DNA of 64,000 bases from Rhodospirillaceae bacterium (GTDB lineage: Bacteria; Pseudomonadota; Alphaproteobacteria; DSM-16000; Inquilinaceae). The notes under the pieces were generated by a model that was not told the DNA's origin, searched no databases, and worked only from the letters and a program-made list of their open reading frames with translations. The stretch's first letter is position 1, and every line of letters starts with the position of its first letter. The position numbers and the translations under genes are program-made. Shown here piece by piece: positions 1-8,435 of the stretch. Location of the stretch: NCBI GenBank assembly GCA_020638575.1, contig JACKIH010000003.1, positions 2,089,501 to 2,153,500 of the forward strand. The letters are read 5' to 3'.

Positions 1-662
1 ATGCGGCGAAGAAAGGCGGCAAGCTCGGCTCCCGGCTCCAGGCGGTCGCGCACCAGCCCAAGCACGGTGTCCTGGTGGGCGGCCGGTCCGCGCCGGCCTG
101 TGGCCGCGATGGCCGCCAGCGCCAGGGGTTGACCGCCCATGCGCAGTGGCGGGTGCCTGCCGGCATAGTGCCCCACGGAGCCGAGCGGACCGGCGCGGCG
201 GTCCACCACGTCGATCTCCACGGTGTCGGTGAAGGTGTAGTTGGCCCCCCGCTCGGTCTCGTGCATGCACGCGAGTTGGGCCGGCGTCAGCCAGGTGATC
301 CCCACCTCCGCGCGCACGCCGGGGGCTGCGGCAAGCCGGGCGGGGATGGCCCCGTAGCTGGCGAAATGGGCGGAATAGACCACGTCGTGGTCGATCACCT
401 CGGCGACCGTCACCGGGATCTCGGTCTCCGCCGGCCAACCGGCGAACTTGCGCGCCAATTGCTGTGCCGCCCGGTTGGACCCGACGGCCAGCACCGGCAC
501 CCGGCCGACCGGCGACCAGTCGTCCGGCAGCGGCACCGCCCCGCCCGGCCGGAACAGGAGCGGCGTACGGCCGACATCGTAGGGGTAGCCCAGCGCCCGT
601 CCATACCAGTCCGGCGGATCGATGGGCGTATCGCGCACCGGCGGGGACGGCGGGCCGGTCAC
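1..662 (-). CDS. Unknown protein, 3' end cut by window edge
   Basis: The frame is open from a GTG at 662 to the left edge, about 220 codons with no stop. The GTG overlaps the TGA of mepA (GTGA), so it is probably translationally coupled to it and is the third gene of hspQ-mepA. Visible features are 'PVLAVGSNRAAQQLARKF' near residues 56-73 and 'HFASYGAIPARL' near 99-110. A GSN motif followed by a conserved Tyr/Gly segment recalls gamma-glutamylcyclotransferase-like folds, but this is only a resemblance and no function is assigned. No signal peptide or membrane segment is seen in the visible part. Codon use is like the neighbours. Sure that it is a gene, unsure what it does. Confidence 0.7.
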   Translation of the reverse strand, partial: MTGPPSPPVRDTPIDPPDWYGRALGYPYDVGRTPLLFRPGGAVPLPDDWSPVGRVPVLAVGSNRAAQQLARKFAGWPAETEIPVTVAEVIDHDVVYSAHFASYGAIPARLAAAPGVRAEVGITWLTPAQLACMHETERGANYTFTDTVEIDVVDRRAGPLGSVGHYAGRHPPLRMGGQPLALAAIAATGRRGPAAHQDTVLGLVRDRLEPGAELAAFLRR

Positions 663-1489
663 CCGCCGGCCATGGCCGTACACATGGGGTGCGGCGGCGG
701 CGGCGGCGGCCGCTCCGCCAGGGGCGGCGGCGGGTTGGCGGGATCGGGGATCCAGGAATAAAGCTCCGCGTCGCAGCCGTCGCCCGGCGGCACCGGCTCC
801 TGGGGCTCGCAGTAGGTGTCGCCCACCTCGCAGTGCAGGCGCACATGGAAGTGGGAGTCGTGGCCGAACCAGGGGCGCAGCACGCGCAGCCAGGTGCGGT
901 CGCCGGTCACCGTTTCGCACAGGGCGATCTTGATGGCCGGATGGACGAAGATGCGCGAAACCCGCGGATCGCTGGCGGCCAGGCGCAACAGCTCGGCGTG
1001 GGCGGACGACCAGGCGGGGCCGACGGCGAAGGCGGCACGGTCCACCACCAGGGTGGAGCTGAGGCCCTCGCGCTCAGACACCGGCATCGCCGGCAGGTCC
1101 TGGCGCAGCCAGATGTCGGCATCGAGCCCGAGCTGGTGACTGGCATGGCCGCTGAGGGGGCCGCCGCGCGGCCGTCCCATATCGGCCACCAGCACCGGGT
1201 TCAGCCCGGCGGCGGCGGCATGCGCCCCCAGGTCCTCGATGAAGGAGATGAGCCGCGGATGGCCCCAGTAGCGCCCGCGGCTGGAGCGCACCACCTGGTA
1301 GCCGTCGCCCTCCAGCGGCAGGGCGACACCGCCGCGCAGGCAGCCGTTGGAATAGCTGCCGATGGGCATGGCCGTGCCCTCGGCCGGCACGGCAAAGCTG
1401 GCCAGATCCTGTGCGGCGGCAGGGTGCAGGGCCGCCAGTGCGGCCAGTACGGCCGCCAGCAGCAGAGGCGCGAACCGGCCGGTGGCCAT
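659..1489 (-). CDS. mepA: Penicillin-insensitive murein endopeptidase MepA
   Basis: A 276-residue periplasmic LAS-family metallopeptidase that cleaves D-Ala-mDAP cross-links in peptidoglycan. A signal peptide covers about residues 1-27 (hydrophobic LLLAAVLAALAAL, then AAAQ). Zinc-binding motifs are present: 'GHASHQLGLDAD' at 114-125 and 'GHDSHFHVRL' at 209-218. A proline-rich C-terminal tail follows. The start at 1489 was chosen over an upstream in-frame ATG at 1714 because it begins exactly at the signal peptide and lies 5 nt after the hspQ stop. The stop overlaps the next gene's GTG. Length and motifs fit the family well. Confidence 0.92.
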   Translation of the reverse strand: MATGRFAPLLLAAVLAALAALHPAAAQDLASFAVPAEGTAMPIGSYSNGCLRGGVALPLEGDGYQVVRSSRGRYWGHPRLISFIEDLGAHAAAAGLNPVLVADMGRPRGGPLSGHASHQLGLDADIWLRQDLPAMPVSEREGLSSTLVVDRAAFAVGPAWSSAHAELLRLAASDPRVSRIFVHPAIKIALCETVTGDRTWLRVLRPWFGHDSHFHVRLHCEVGDTYCEPQEPVPPGDGCDAELYSWIPDPANPPPPLAERPPPPPPHPMCTAMAGG

Positions 1490-1494
1490 GCCTG

Positions 1495-1854
1495 TCAGTG
1501 GGACTGGTGGGGGCGAAGCTGGTAGCGCCCGTCCTCTAACGCGTCGAACATCTCTTCGATCTGCGGATGGTTCACCGGGCCGTTGTCGGCATCGGGCAGC
1601 AGGTTCTGTTCCGACACGTAGGCGACGTAGGTGGATTGGGCGTTCTCGGCCAGCAGGTGGTAGAAGGGCTGGTCCTTGCGCGGGCGCACCTCTTCGGGAA
1701 TGGCGGCGTACCACTCCTCCGAATTGCTAAATTCGGCATCGACGTCGAACACGACGCCGCGGAACGGGTAGATGCGGTGGCGGACGATTTCCCCCAGGCC
1801 GAAACGGGCGGTTTCGGTCTGGACCTCCGCGGTTTCGGTGGATTTGGACCGCAT
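1495..1854 (-). CDS. hspQ: Heat shock protein HspQ (hemimethylated-DNA-binding domain)
   Basis: A 119-residue protein with the YccV/HspQ domain: 'ARFGLGEIVRHRIYPFRGVV', then 'EEWYAAIPEEVRPRKDQPFY' and 'TYVAYVSEQNLLPD'. In enterobacteria HspQ is a heat-induced factor that modulates protein degradation by Lon; the fold was first described as binding hemimethylated DNA. The start at 1854 (MRSKSTETAEV) gives the usual family length; an upstream start at 1929 would add 25 unrelated residues. It is the first gene of a run with mepA and the unknown gene downstream, and is divergent from the HNH gene at 1929. Confidence 0.9.
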   Translation of the reverse strand: MRSKSTETAEVQTETARFGLGEIVRHRIYPFRGVVFDVDAEFSNSEEWYAAIPEEVRPRKDQPFYHLLAENAQSTYVAYVSEQNLLPDADNGPVNHPQIEEMFDALEDGRYQLRPHQSH

Positions 1855-1928
1855 GGCGACGGAACCTTGGGAAAGGTGGGCGGGACCGGATCGACCAGCA
1901 GAGATTACCCGGACAGAGAATATTGACA

Positions 1929-2246
1929 ATGGACAACACGCCGCCGGGCGATACCGATCGTCGATACCTGGGTCGCTGCCCGCTGTGCGGCCGCGTCCTG
2001 ATCGATGGGCCGAGCGTGGATCGCCACCACTGGGTGCCGCGGTCGCAAGGCGGGCGCGAGGCGGTGGCCCTGCACAAGGTGTGTCATCGCATGGTCCACC
2101 GGGTGCTGGACGAACGCACCCTGGCGACAGCCTACAGCACGCCGGAAAGCCTGCGCGGGCATCCGGAAATCCAGCGCTTCGTGGCCTGGGTGCAGAAGAA
2201 GCCGGCGGACTATGTCGACTGGCCGAAGCGGACGCGGCGGCGGTGA
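1929..2246 (+). CDS. HNH endonuclease-like protein
   Basis: A 105-residue protein with a compact HNH signature: 'CPLCGRVLIDG' (zinc-binding pair), 'DRHHWVPRSQGG', then 'ALHKVCHRMVHRVL'. Such stand-alone small HNH proteins are common in alphaproteobacterial chromosomes and most have no tested function; a DNA nicking or repair role is an inference from the fold. ATG at 1929 was chosen; an in-frame TTG lies two codons upstream. It is divergent from hspQ and convergent with ugpC, whose stop is 25 nt away. Confidence 0.8.
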   Translation: MDNTPPGDTDRRYLGRCPLCGRVLIDGPSVDRHHWVPRSQGGREAVALHKVCHRMVHRVLDERTLATAYSTPESLRGHPEIQRFVAWVQKKPADYVDWPKRTRRR

Positions 2247-2271
2247 CGTGGCGCGCCCCCTCGCGGGCCGC

Positions 2272-3357
2272 TCACACGATCGCCCGCGTCGTTTCCGGGT
2301 CGAACAGGTGCACCTGGGTGTCCGGCACCGCCAGGCGCAGGGTTTCGCCCTGGCGCGCGTGCACGCTGCCCGGCAGGCGCGCCACCAAGGTAGCGTCCGG
2401 CCCTGCCGCCGCCACCCGGCAATGCACCAGGGTGTCGGCCCCCAGCGCTTCCACCAGGTCGACGATGGCCTCCACGGCCCCCGGCTCGTTGTCCGCCAGC
2501 ACCAGGGTTTCCGGCCTTATGCCGGCGGTCACCGGCCGGCCGGCGGCGGATCCGCCGATGGCGGCGGGCAGCCTGTGGCCGCCGGCCAGCTCCACCGCAC
2601 CGCCGCCGCTGGCCACGCGCCCCGCCACGAAGTTCATGGCGGGCGAGCCGATGAAGCCGGCGACGAAGAGGGTGGCCGGGCGGTGGTAGACCTCCAGCGG
2701 CGTGCCGATCTGGTCGGCCACGCCGGCGTTCATCACCATCAGCCGGTCGCCCAGCGTCATCGCCTCCACCTGGTCGTGGGTGACGTAAAGCGAGGTGATG
2801 CCGAGGCGCTGCTGCAGGCGCTTGATCTCCACCCGCATCTGGGTTCGCAGCTTGGCATCCAGGTTCGACAGCGGCTCGTCGAACAGGAAGACCGAGGGCT
2901 CGCGCACGATGGCCCGGCCCATGGCGACGCGCTGGCGCTGGCCGCCGGACAACTGGCGCGGCCGCCGGGCGAGATAGGGCGAAAGCTCCAGCAGGGCGGC
3001 CGCCGCCTCCACCCGCTCGCGGATTTCGGTTCGCGGCAGGCCACGGATCTTCAGCCCATAGGCCATGTTGTCGAACACGCTCATATGGGGATAGAGCGCG
3101 TAGTTCTGGAACACCATGGCGATGTCGCGGTCCTTGGGCTCCAGCTCGTTGACCACGCGGCCGCCGATCAGCACCTCACCCTCCGAGATGCGTTCCAGCC
3201 CCGCCACCATGCGCAACAACGTGGACTTGCCGCAGCCCGACGGCCCCAGGATCACCAGGAACTCGCCGTCGGCCACGTCGCAGTCGATGCCCTTGATGGT
3301 GTCGTCGGTCGCACCGGGGTAGCGCTTGCGGGCCTCGCGGATCGTTACTTCGGCCAT
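2272..3357 (-). CDS. ugpC: sn-glycerol-3-phosphate ABC transporter ATP-binding protein UgpC
   Basis: A 361-residue cytoplasmic ATPase that powers uptake of glycerol-3-phosphate and glycerophosphodiesters. The ABC domain fills about residues 1-235: Walker A 'GPSGCGKST' (38-46), Q-loop 'VFQNYALYPHM', signature 'LSGGQRQR', Walker B 'VFLFDEPLSNLDA' and switch 'VTHDQVEA'. The C-terminal part is the TOBE/MalK-type regulatory domain. It is the last gene of ugpBAEC, 4 nt after ugpE. Assignment to Ugp rather than another CUT1 importer rests mainly on the whole operon. Confidence 0.93.
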   Translation of the reverse strand: MAEVTIREARKRYPGATDDTIKGIDCDVADGEFLVILGPSGCGKSTLLRMVAGLERISEGEVLIGGRVVNELEPKDRDIAMVFQNYALYPHMSVFDNMAYGLKIRGLPRTEIRERVEAAAALLELSPYLARRPRQLSGGQRQRVAMGRAIVREPSVFLFDEPLSNLDAKLRTQMRVEIKRLQQRLGITSLYVTHDQVEAMTLGDRLMVMNAGVADQIGTPLEVYHRPATLFVAGFIGSPAMNFVAGRVASGGGAVELAGGHRLPAAIGGSAAGRPVTAGIRPETLVLADNEPGAVEAIVDLVEALGADTLVHCRVAAAGPDATLVARLPGSVHARQGETLRLAVPDTQVHLFDPETTRAIV

Positions 3358-3361
3358 CGCC

Positions 3362-4297
3362 CTACTTCTCCGTCTCCACCAGCCCTTTGACGAACTGGCG
3401 CTGCATCACCAGCACCACCAGCACCGGCGGCACCATGGCCAGCACGACGGTGGCCATGATCACCGGCCAGTCGGCATTGTCGTCGCCGACGTTGAGCATG
3501 CGGTAGATGCCCACCACCACGGTTTCCAGGTTGTCGGTGATGAGGAGCGGCCAGAGGTACTGGTTCCAGCCGTAGATGAAGAGGATGACGAACAGCGCGG
3601 CAATGTTGGTGCGGCTCAAGGGCAGCACGAAATCCACGAAGAAGCGCATGGGCCCGGCGCCGTCCATGCGGGCGGCTTCGGTCAGCTCGTCGGGCAGTGT
3701 CATGAAGAGCTGGCGGAACAGGAAGGTGGCGGTGGCCGACGCGATCAGCGGAACGGCCAGCCCGGCGTAGCTGTCCAGCATCCCCAGGTTCGCCACCACC
3801 TCGTAGGTGGGCAGGATGCGCACCTCCACCGGCAGCATCAGGGTGATGAAGATCATCCAGAAGAACACCATTCGCCCGGGGAAGCGGAAATAGACGATGG
3901 CGAAGGCCGAGAGGATGGAGATCACGATCTTGCCCACCGCGATCAGCATGGCCATCACCAGGCTGTTCCACATCATGAACCACACCGGGGTGGCGCTGGT
4001 GAGGTTGGCCGAGCCGCGCAGCAACGCGCGGGAGTAGACGTCGATCATCCGGTCGCCGGGGATCAGCGACATCGGCGCGTTGGTGATCTCCCGCAGCTCG
4101 TGGGTGGAGGCCACGAAGGTGACGTAGAGCGGGAAGGCGACGATCAGCAGGCCCAAGATCAGCACGCCGTGGGCCATCAGGGCCGAGCGGCGGCGGTTTT
4201 CCACCATGCCGGCGGGGGTGGCCCGCGTGCGGCGCTTGGCCGGGCGCGCCGGCCGGTCGCCGTGGGCAGGTGGGGTGTAGGCGGTGCCGGCGGCCAT
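3362..4297 (-). CDS. ugpE: Glycerol-3-phosphate ABC transporter permease UgpE
   Basis: A 311-residue inner-membrane permease with six predicted membrane segments. The EAA loop that contacts UgpC reads 'ELTEAARMDGAGPMRFFVDF'. The start at 4297 overlaps the ugpA stop by one base (TGATG), which suggests coupling. The family's usual start corresponds to an internal ATG at 4207 (MVENRRRSALMAHGVLIL), so the first 30 residues, rich in Pro/Arg, are either a cytoplasmic extension or not translated. The core begins 'GVLILGLLIVAFPLYVTFVA', as in E. coli UgpE. Confidence 0.92.
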   Translation of the reverse strand: MAAGTAYTPPAHGDRPARPAKRRTRATPAGMVENRRRSALMAHGVLILGLLIVAFPLYVTFVASTHELREITNAPMSLIPGDRMIDVYSRALLRGSANLTSATPVWFMMWNSLVMAMLIAVGKIVISILSAFAIVYFRFPGRMVFFWMIFITLMLPVEVRILPTYEVVANLGMLDSYAGLAVPLIASATATFLFRQLFMTLPDELTEAARMDGAGPMRFFVDFVLPLSRTNIAALFVILFIYGWNQYLWPLLITDNLETVVVGIYRMLNVGDDNADWPVIMATVVLAMVPPVLVVLVMQRQFVKGLVETEK

Positions 4298-5181
4298 CAG
4301 TAGTGCACCCGGCGTTCGATGAAGCGGAACTGCACCACCGTCAGCGTCACCACGATCGCCATCAGCACCACCGACTGGGCGGCCGACCCGCCCAGGTCCA
4401 GGCCGATGAAGCCGTCGTTGTAGACCTTGTAAACAAGCATGTTGGTGGCGCCGGCCGGGCCGCCGGCGGTGACGGCGTGGATGATGGAGAAGGTATCGAA
4501 GAAGGCGTAGACGATGTTGACCACCAGCAGGAAGAAGGTGGTCGGCGAGAGCAGCGGGAAGACGATGGTCCAGAACCGCTTGGCCGGCCCCGCCCCGTCG
4601 ATCGCCGCCGCCTCGATGAGGCTCTTCGGGATCGCCTGCAGCCCCGCCAGGAAGAACAGGAAGTTGTAGGAGACCTGCTTCCAGGCGGCGGCCAGGATCA
4701 CCAGCAGCATCGCCTGGGTGCCGTCCACGCGGAAGTTGAAGGGCTGGCCCATCTGCGCCAGCTCGTAGCTGATGATGCCGACGGCCGGCTGGAACAAGAA
4801 CAGCCACAGCACACCCGCCACCGCCGGGGCGACGGCGTAGGGCCAGACCAGCAGCGTCTTGTAGAGCGAAGCGCCCTTCACCACCCGGTCGGCCATCACC
4901 GCCAGGAAGAGGGCCGCGGCCATCGACAGCACGGTGACCGCGGCGGAGAACACGAAAGTGACCTGGACGGAGTCCCAGTAAAGGGAGTCGTTGAACAGGT
5001 GCTCGAAGTTGTCGAACCACACGAAGCGCGCGGCCCCGGTGAACACGTTGGTGACGCGGTAGACGCTCTGCTGCAGCGCCTGGCCCGCCGGCCACAGGAA
5101 GAACACGACGGTGACGGCGATCTGCGGGGCGACCAGCAGATAGGGCAGCCAGCGGTTGTCGAAGGTGACGCGCTTGTGCAT
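4297..5181 (-). CDS. ugpA: Glycerol-3-phosphate ABC transporter permease UgpA
   Basis: A 294-residue inner-membrane permease, partner of UgpE. It has six predicted membrane segments; the EAA loop reads 'SLIEAAAIDGAGPAKRFW'. The start at 5181 (MHKRVTFDNRWLPYLL) matches the length of characterised UgpA; an in-frame start 21 codons upstream would add a basic leader. It lies 81 nt downstream of ugpB and overlaps ugpE by one base. Confidence 0.93.
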   Translation of the reverse strand: MHKRVTFDNRWLPYLLVAPQIAVTVVFFLWPAGQALQQSVYRVTNVFTGAARFVWFDNFEHLFNDSLYWDSVQVTFVFSAAVTVLSMAAALFLAVMADRVVKGASLYKTLLVWPYAVAPAVAGVLWLFLFQPAVGIISYELAQMGQPFNFRVDGTQAMLLVILAAAWKQVSYNFLFFLAGLQAIPKSLIEAAAIDGAGPAKRFWTIVFPLLSPTTFFLLVVNIVYAFFDTFSIIHAVTAGGPAGATNMLVYKVYNDGFIGLDLGGSAAQSVVLMAIVVTLTVVQFRFIERRVHY

Positions 5182-5262
5182 CGAACGGACGGCGGTTGGC
5201 CGGAGCGGGCGACGGACGGCCCCACAGGGGGCCGCCCGCGCCATGCCCGGCTGAGCCGGCGG

Positions 5263-6588
5263 CTAGCTATTGTCGGCTTCGAACTGGCGCAGCAGTTCGT
5301 TGCCGCGTTCCACAGCGGAGTCCAGCGCCTCCTGGGCGGTCTTTTCGCCCGACCAGACGGCCTCCAGCTCCTCGTTGAAGATGTCGCGGATCTGCACGAA
5401 GTTGCCGAACCGCAGGCCCGCGGAATTCTCCGTCGGATCATGCAGCGCCATCTGGCGCACCGAAACGTCGGTGCCCGGGTTCTCGTCGTAGAAGCCGGAC
5501 TCGCGGGTCAGCTCCGCCGCCGCGGTGGTGATGGGCAGATAGCCGGTGCGCTGGTGGCTGGCCGCCTGCACCTCGGCATCCGACAGGTAGTTGAAGAAGC
5601 GGGCGACACCTTCGTACTCCTCCGGCGTGTGGCCGGTGAGCACCCACAAGGAGGCACCGCCGATGATGGCGTTCTGCGGCCCGCCGTCCGGACCTTCGGC
5701 AAAGTCCGGCCAGTAGGGCAGCATGCCGATACCGAAGTCGAAGCCGGCACTTTCGCGGATGCCCGCATAGCCGGCCGAGGAGTTGAAGAACATGGCGCAC
5801 TGGCCGGACGTGAACAGCGCCTGGCTGTCGCCGCGGCGGCCGCCATAGACGAAGATGTTGTCGGCCATCATGTCGCGCATCCAGCCGATATGGTGCACCT
5901 GGGCCGGACCGTTCAGCACGAACTCGGTCCCCAGGCCCTCGAACCCGTTGGCCAGCGTGCCGATGGGCACATTGTGCCAGGCGGAGAAGTTCTCAAGCTG
6001 GATCCAGCTCTGCCAGGCGGTGGTGAAGCCGCATTCGGCAAAGCCGCCCTCGACGATGGTGCGCAGCGCGTCCTCAACCTCCGGCCAGGTGGCCGGCGGC
6101 GTATCGGGGTCGAGCCCGGCGGCCGCGAAGATTTCCCGATTGTAGTACATCACCGGCGTGGAGCTGTTGAACGGCAGCGACAGCATCTCGCCGTCCGCCG
6201 TGGTGTAGTAGCCGGTGACCGCCCCCAGGTAGACGCTGGGGTCGAACGGCTGCCCGGTGTCTTCCATCAACTGATAGACGGGATAGATGGCCCCCTCGGC
6301 CGCCATCATCGAGGCGGTGCCGACTTCGAACACCTGCACGATGTGCGGCTGCTGGCCGGCGCGGAAAGCGGCGACGGCGGCGGTCATGGTTTCGGTGTAG
6401 TTCCCCCGGTTGGTGGGGATCACCACGTATTCATCCTGGCTGGCGTTGAAATCGTCGGCCAGATCCTGGACCCAGTCGCCGAGCGCGCCGCCCATGGCGT
6501 GCCACCACTGGATTTCGATCTGGGCGCAGGCGGGCCCGGCGGTGAACAGGGCCGCAGCCGCAACAGCCGCCGCAAGACGGATCTTCAT
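5263..6588 (-). CDS. ugpB: Glycerol-3-phosphate-binding periplasmic protein UgpB
   Basis: A 441-residue periplasmic binding protein that delivers glycerol-3-phosphate to UgpAE. The signal peptide MKIRLAAAVAAAALFTAGPACAQ ends near residue 22. The mature part starts 'IEIQWWHAMGGALGDWV', typical of UgpB, and shows 'LPFNSSTPVMYYNREIF' and 'GGASLWVLTGHTPEEYEGVA'. It is the first gene of the operon; a good ribosome site (GGGGAGG) precedes the ATG. A perfect inverted repeat sits 20 nt upstream in the leader. Confidence 0.94.
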   Translation of the reverse strand: MKIRLAAAVAAAALFTAGPACAQIEIQWWHAMGGALGDWVQDLADDFNASQDEYVVIPTNRGNYTETMTAAVAAFRAGQQPHIVQVFEVGTASMMAAEGAIYPVYQLMEDTGQPFDPSVYLGAVTGYYTTADGEMLSLPFNSSTPVMYYNREIFAAAGLDPDTPPATWPEVEDALRTIVEGGFAECGFTTAWQSWIQLENFSAWHNVPIGTLANGFEGLGTEFVLNGPAQVHHIGWMRDMMADNIFVYGGRRGDSQALFTSGQCAMFFNSSAGYAGIRESAGFDFGIGMLPYWPDFAEGPDGGPQNAIIGGASLWVLTGHTPEEYEGVARFFNYLSDAEVQAASHQRTGYLPITTAAAELTRESGFYDENPGTDVSVRQMALHDPTENSAGLRFGNFVQIRDIFNEELEAVWSGEKTAQEALDSAVERGNELLRQFEADNS

Positions 6589-6608
6589 CGGAACCTCCCC
6601 ATGTAATC

Positions 6609-6627
6609 GTTATCTTCCGGTGATAAC
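6609..6627. promoter_or_regulatory. Inverted repeat in the ugpB leader
   Basis: GTTATC-N7-GATAAC is a perfect 6-bp inverted repeat whose near edge is 20 nt upstream of the ugpB ATG. It is a plausible repressor site or small mRNA hairpin. A convincing Pho box was not found upstream, although ugp operons are often under PhoB. Confidence 0.4.
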
Positions 6628-6723
6628 AGAAGGCAGGGGCAGGTGATAGAGCCCGGTCGTTTCGGTTCGATGACCAAACGGTGAAGGTTCGTTTATGTCA
6701 GCCCGTGAACTGCCGCGGCGGCC

Positions 6724-8031
6724 TCAGGTGCTCGGCGGGGCGACGGCGAACACCTCGACAACTTCGTCGCGTCCGCGCAGGACTTGGCGGCCCAGCGAGA
6801 CATGGGGCGGAGCAGCGCCGGGGTCGGTAAGTGCATCGACCACCGCGCGGGAAATCAGCATCGGCCGCATCTGCTCCTTGGTCGCCTGCTCCAGCCGCGA
6901 GGCGACGTTGACGGTGTCGCCCAGTACGGTGAACTCGACCCGCCGGTCATCGCCGATGGTGCCGCACCACACATCGCCGTAGTGCACGCCGATGCCGATG
7001 GCCACCGGCTGGCGGTCGCGCCGCCGGTTGAGGTCGGCCACCGCGGCCAGCAGGGCGTGGCCGCAGGCGAGCGCATGGTCGGCGTCCTGCGGCGAGGGGT
7101 TGGGCACGCCGAAGACGCACAGCGCGCCATCGCCGATGAACTTGTCCACCACCCCGCCATGGGCATCCACGGTATCGGAGACATGGCTGCGGTAGCGGCT
7201 GAGCAGGGTGGAGAGCTCCCCCGGATCCATGCCCTCGGCCAGGCGGGTGAAGCCGCGGATGTCGACGAACATCACCGCGACGGGCTGGTGGCGGCCGGCC
7301 CGCGCCGCCGCCGCCTCCGGCCCGGTCAGCCACTCCGCGATGCGCGGCGGCAGGTAGCGCGTCAGGTAGGCGCGGCTGCGGGCATCCTCGATGGCCGCCA
7401 AGAGGCGGCGGCGATTGCGCAGCACCGCCAGCACCAGCACCAGCACCGCGCAGGCCACCATGGCGAAGCGCACGATGTTGGGCGGCGCATCGAACAGCCG
7501 GTCCAGGTGCTCTGGGGCCACCGCCGCCGTGGTGCGGAACTCCGCGGCCACGGTACCGGCGGCGAACAGGGCTGCCAGCACCCCCACCCCGGTGAACACC
7601 TGCAGCCACGGGTCGTAACGCAGCACGCCGTAGACCAGCAGCACCGGCACCAGCCAGGCCACCGGGAAGGCCGCCACGTAATTGCCGGTGACGCCCAGGT
7701 TCTCGATGGTGGTCAGCGTGTTGAAGAAGAGGAAGGCCATGTCCAGCGCGGCGAACACCCAGGCCATCCACGGCCGGTAGCGGCGCGACCGGCTGGCCAG
7801 CAGCGACACCAGCCCGACCAGGAAATAGGCCCCCAGGGTGGCCAGCGCGAAGGCCACCTGGATGTCGATGGGGGAAAAGCGGCTGTCGCCTTCGGGCCGG
7901 CCGCCGAGCGCCAGCACCAGGGTGACGGCCAGCACCAGGGCCAGCACCATGCGCAGCACCGACACCGTCTGCTCGGCGCGCACCTCGGCCGCCTGCATCA
8001 TGGCCACGGCCTGGGGGTCGCGCGCAGGCAT
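6724..8031 (-). CDS. Class III adenylate/guanylate cyclase, membrane-bound
   Basis: A 435-residue protein. The N-terminal half (about 20-220) has several hydrophobic segments, probably six. The C-terminal class III cyclase domain starts near 250: 'VAVMFVDIRGFTRLAEGMD' has the first metal Asp, 'KFIGDGALCVFGVP' the second, then 'DDRRVEFTVLGDTVNVASRL'. It should make cAMP or cGMP from NTP at the inner membrane; the substrate cannot be told from sequence alone. It lies 9 nt downstream of the small XRE gene, so both are probably one transcript. A second soluble-looking cyclase lies at 31969-33252. Confidence 0.88.
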   Translation of the reverse strand: MPARDPQAVAMMQAAEVRAEQTVSVLRMVLALVLAVTLVLALGGRPEGDSRFSPIDIQVAFALATLGAYFLVGLVSLLASRSRRYRPWMAWVFAALDMAFLFFNTLTTIENLGVTGNYVAAFPVAWLVPVLLVYGVLRYDPWLQVFTGVGVLAALFAAGTVAAEFRTTAAVAPEHLDRLFDAPPNIVRFAMVACAVLVLVLAVLRNRRRLLAAIEDARSRAYLTRYLPPRIAEWLTGPEAAAARAGRHQPVAVMFVDIRGFTRLAEGMDPGELSTLLSRYRSHVSDTVDAHGGVVDKFIGDGALCVFGVPNPSPQDADHALACGHALLAAVADLNRRRDRQPVAIGIGVHYGDVWCGTIGDDRRVEFTVLGDTVNVASRLEQATKEQMRPMLISRAVVDALTDPGAAPPHVSLGRQVLRGRDEVVEVFAVAPPST

Positions 8032-8040
8032 GGCGTGGCG

Positions 8041-8268
8041 TCAGATCTGGCCGTCTTGGCTGGCTGGCGGACCCTCGTAGTCGCCGCGCCCCATGGCCAC
8101 GGCGTAGCAGGCCAAGCGCACCGTCTTGGGGATCTCAATGGGCGCGCCGTCGCGCTCCCCCTTCTCGTAGTACTGGACGACCCGGCGCTTGAGGCCGAGC
8201 GCGCGGGCCGCCTCCTTCTGGGAAAGCCCCAGGGATTTGCGCCAGCGCTTGAAGGTTGCCGGGGTCAT
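8041..8268 (-). CDS. Small XRE-type helix-turn-helix regulator
   Basis: A 75-residue protein that is almost all a Cro/C1-type DNA-binding domain: 'TFKRWRKSLGLSQKEAARAL' followed by 'GLKRRVVQYYEKGERDG'. Start at 8268 (MTPATF) was chosen because it begins just before the HTH; upstream in-frame sequence to 8397 is not conserved-looking and would cross the operators. It is divergent from the 88-codon gene at 8436, with two identical operators between, so it may bind them; this is inference. The cyclase gene follows 9 nt downstream. Confidence 0.82.
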   Translation of the reverse strand: MTPATFKRWRKSLGLSQKEAARALGLKRRVVQYYEKGERDGAPIEIPKTVRLACYAVAMGRGDYEGPPASQDGQI

Positions 8269-8358
8269 GGGGTCCGTCGGCTGATGGGGCGGAGACCCGG
8301 CCCTAGGCCAAGTCACGGATATGTCTAGCGCGGCGATGCTTCGATGGAAACTTGAAAT

Positions 8359-8404
8359 GCGCACTGGGTGCGCAAAGATCCTTGAAGGGGCGCACACCGT
8401 GCGC
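8359..8404. promoter_or_regulatory. Two identical operators GCGCAC-N3-GTGCGC
   Basis: Two perfect inverted repeats lie in the 167-bp divergent intergenic region: GCGCAC tgg GTGCGC at 8359-8373 and GCGCAC acc GTGCGC at 8390-8404. Their centres are 31 bp apart, about three helical turns, so bound dimers would sit on the same face. The second copy fills the -35/-10 spacer of the plus-strand promoter. The adjacent XRE protein is the obvious candidate ligand. Confidence 0.7.
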
Positions 8405-8410
8405 TATATT
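8382..8410 (+). promoter_or_regulatory. Sigma-70-like promoter of the 88-codon gene
   Basis: TTGAAG (8382-8387), a 17-bp spacer and TATATT (8405-8410) form a good promoter 26 nt before the ATG at 8436. The spacer contains the second operator, an arrangement expected for repression by occlusion. Confidence 0.65.
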
Positions 8411-8435
8411 CTTTGCTGAGGGAGGACCCGTGGCG

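Noticed and set aside
4270..6606. Long plus-strand reading frame of 778 codons across the ugp operon
   Set aside because: It is antisense to ugpA and ugpB, His/Arg/Gly-rich and without any family; an artefact of high GC. Similar antisense frames elsewhere were left out for the same reason.
6628..6700. Pho box upstream of ugpB
   Set aside because: CTGACATAAAC on the minus strand resembles one half, but the second half-site at the right spacing is missing.
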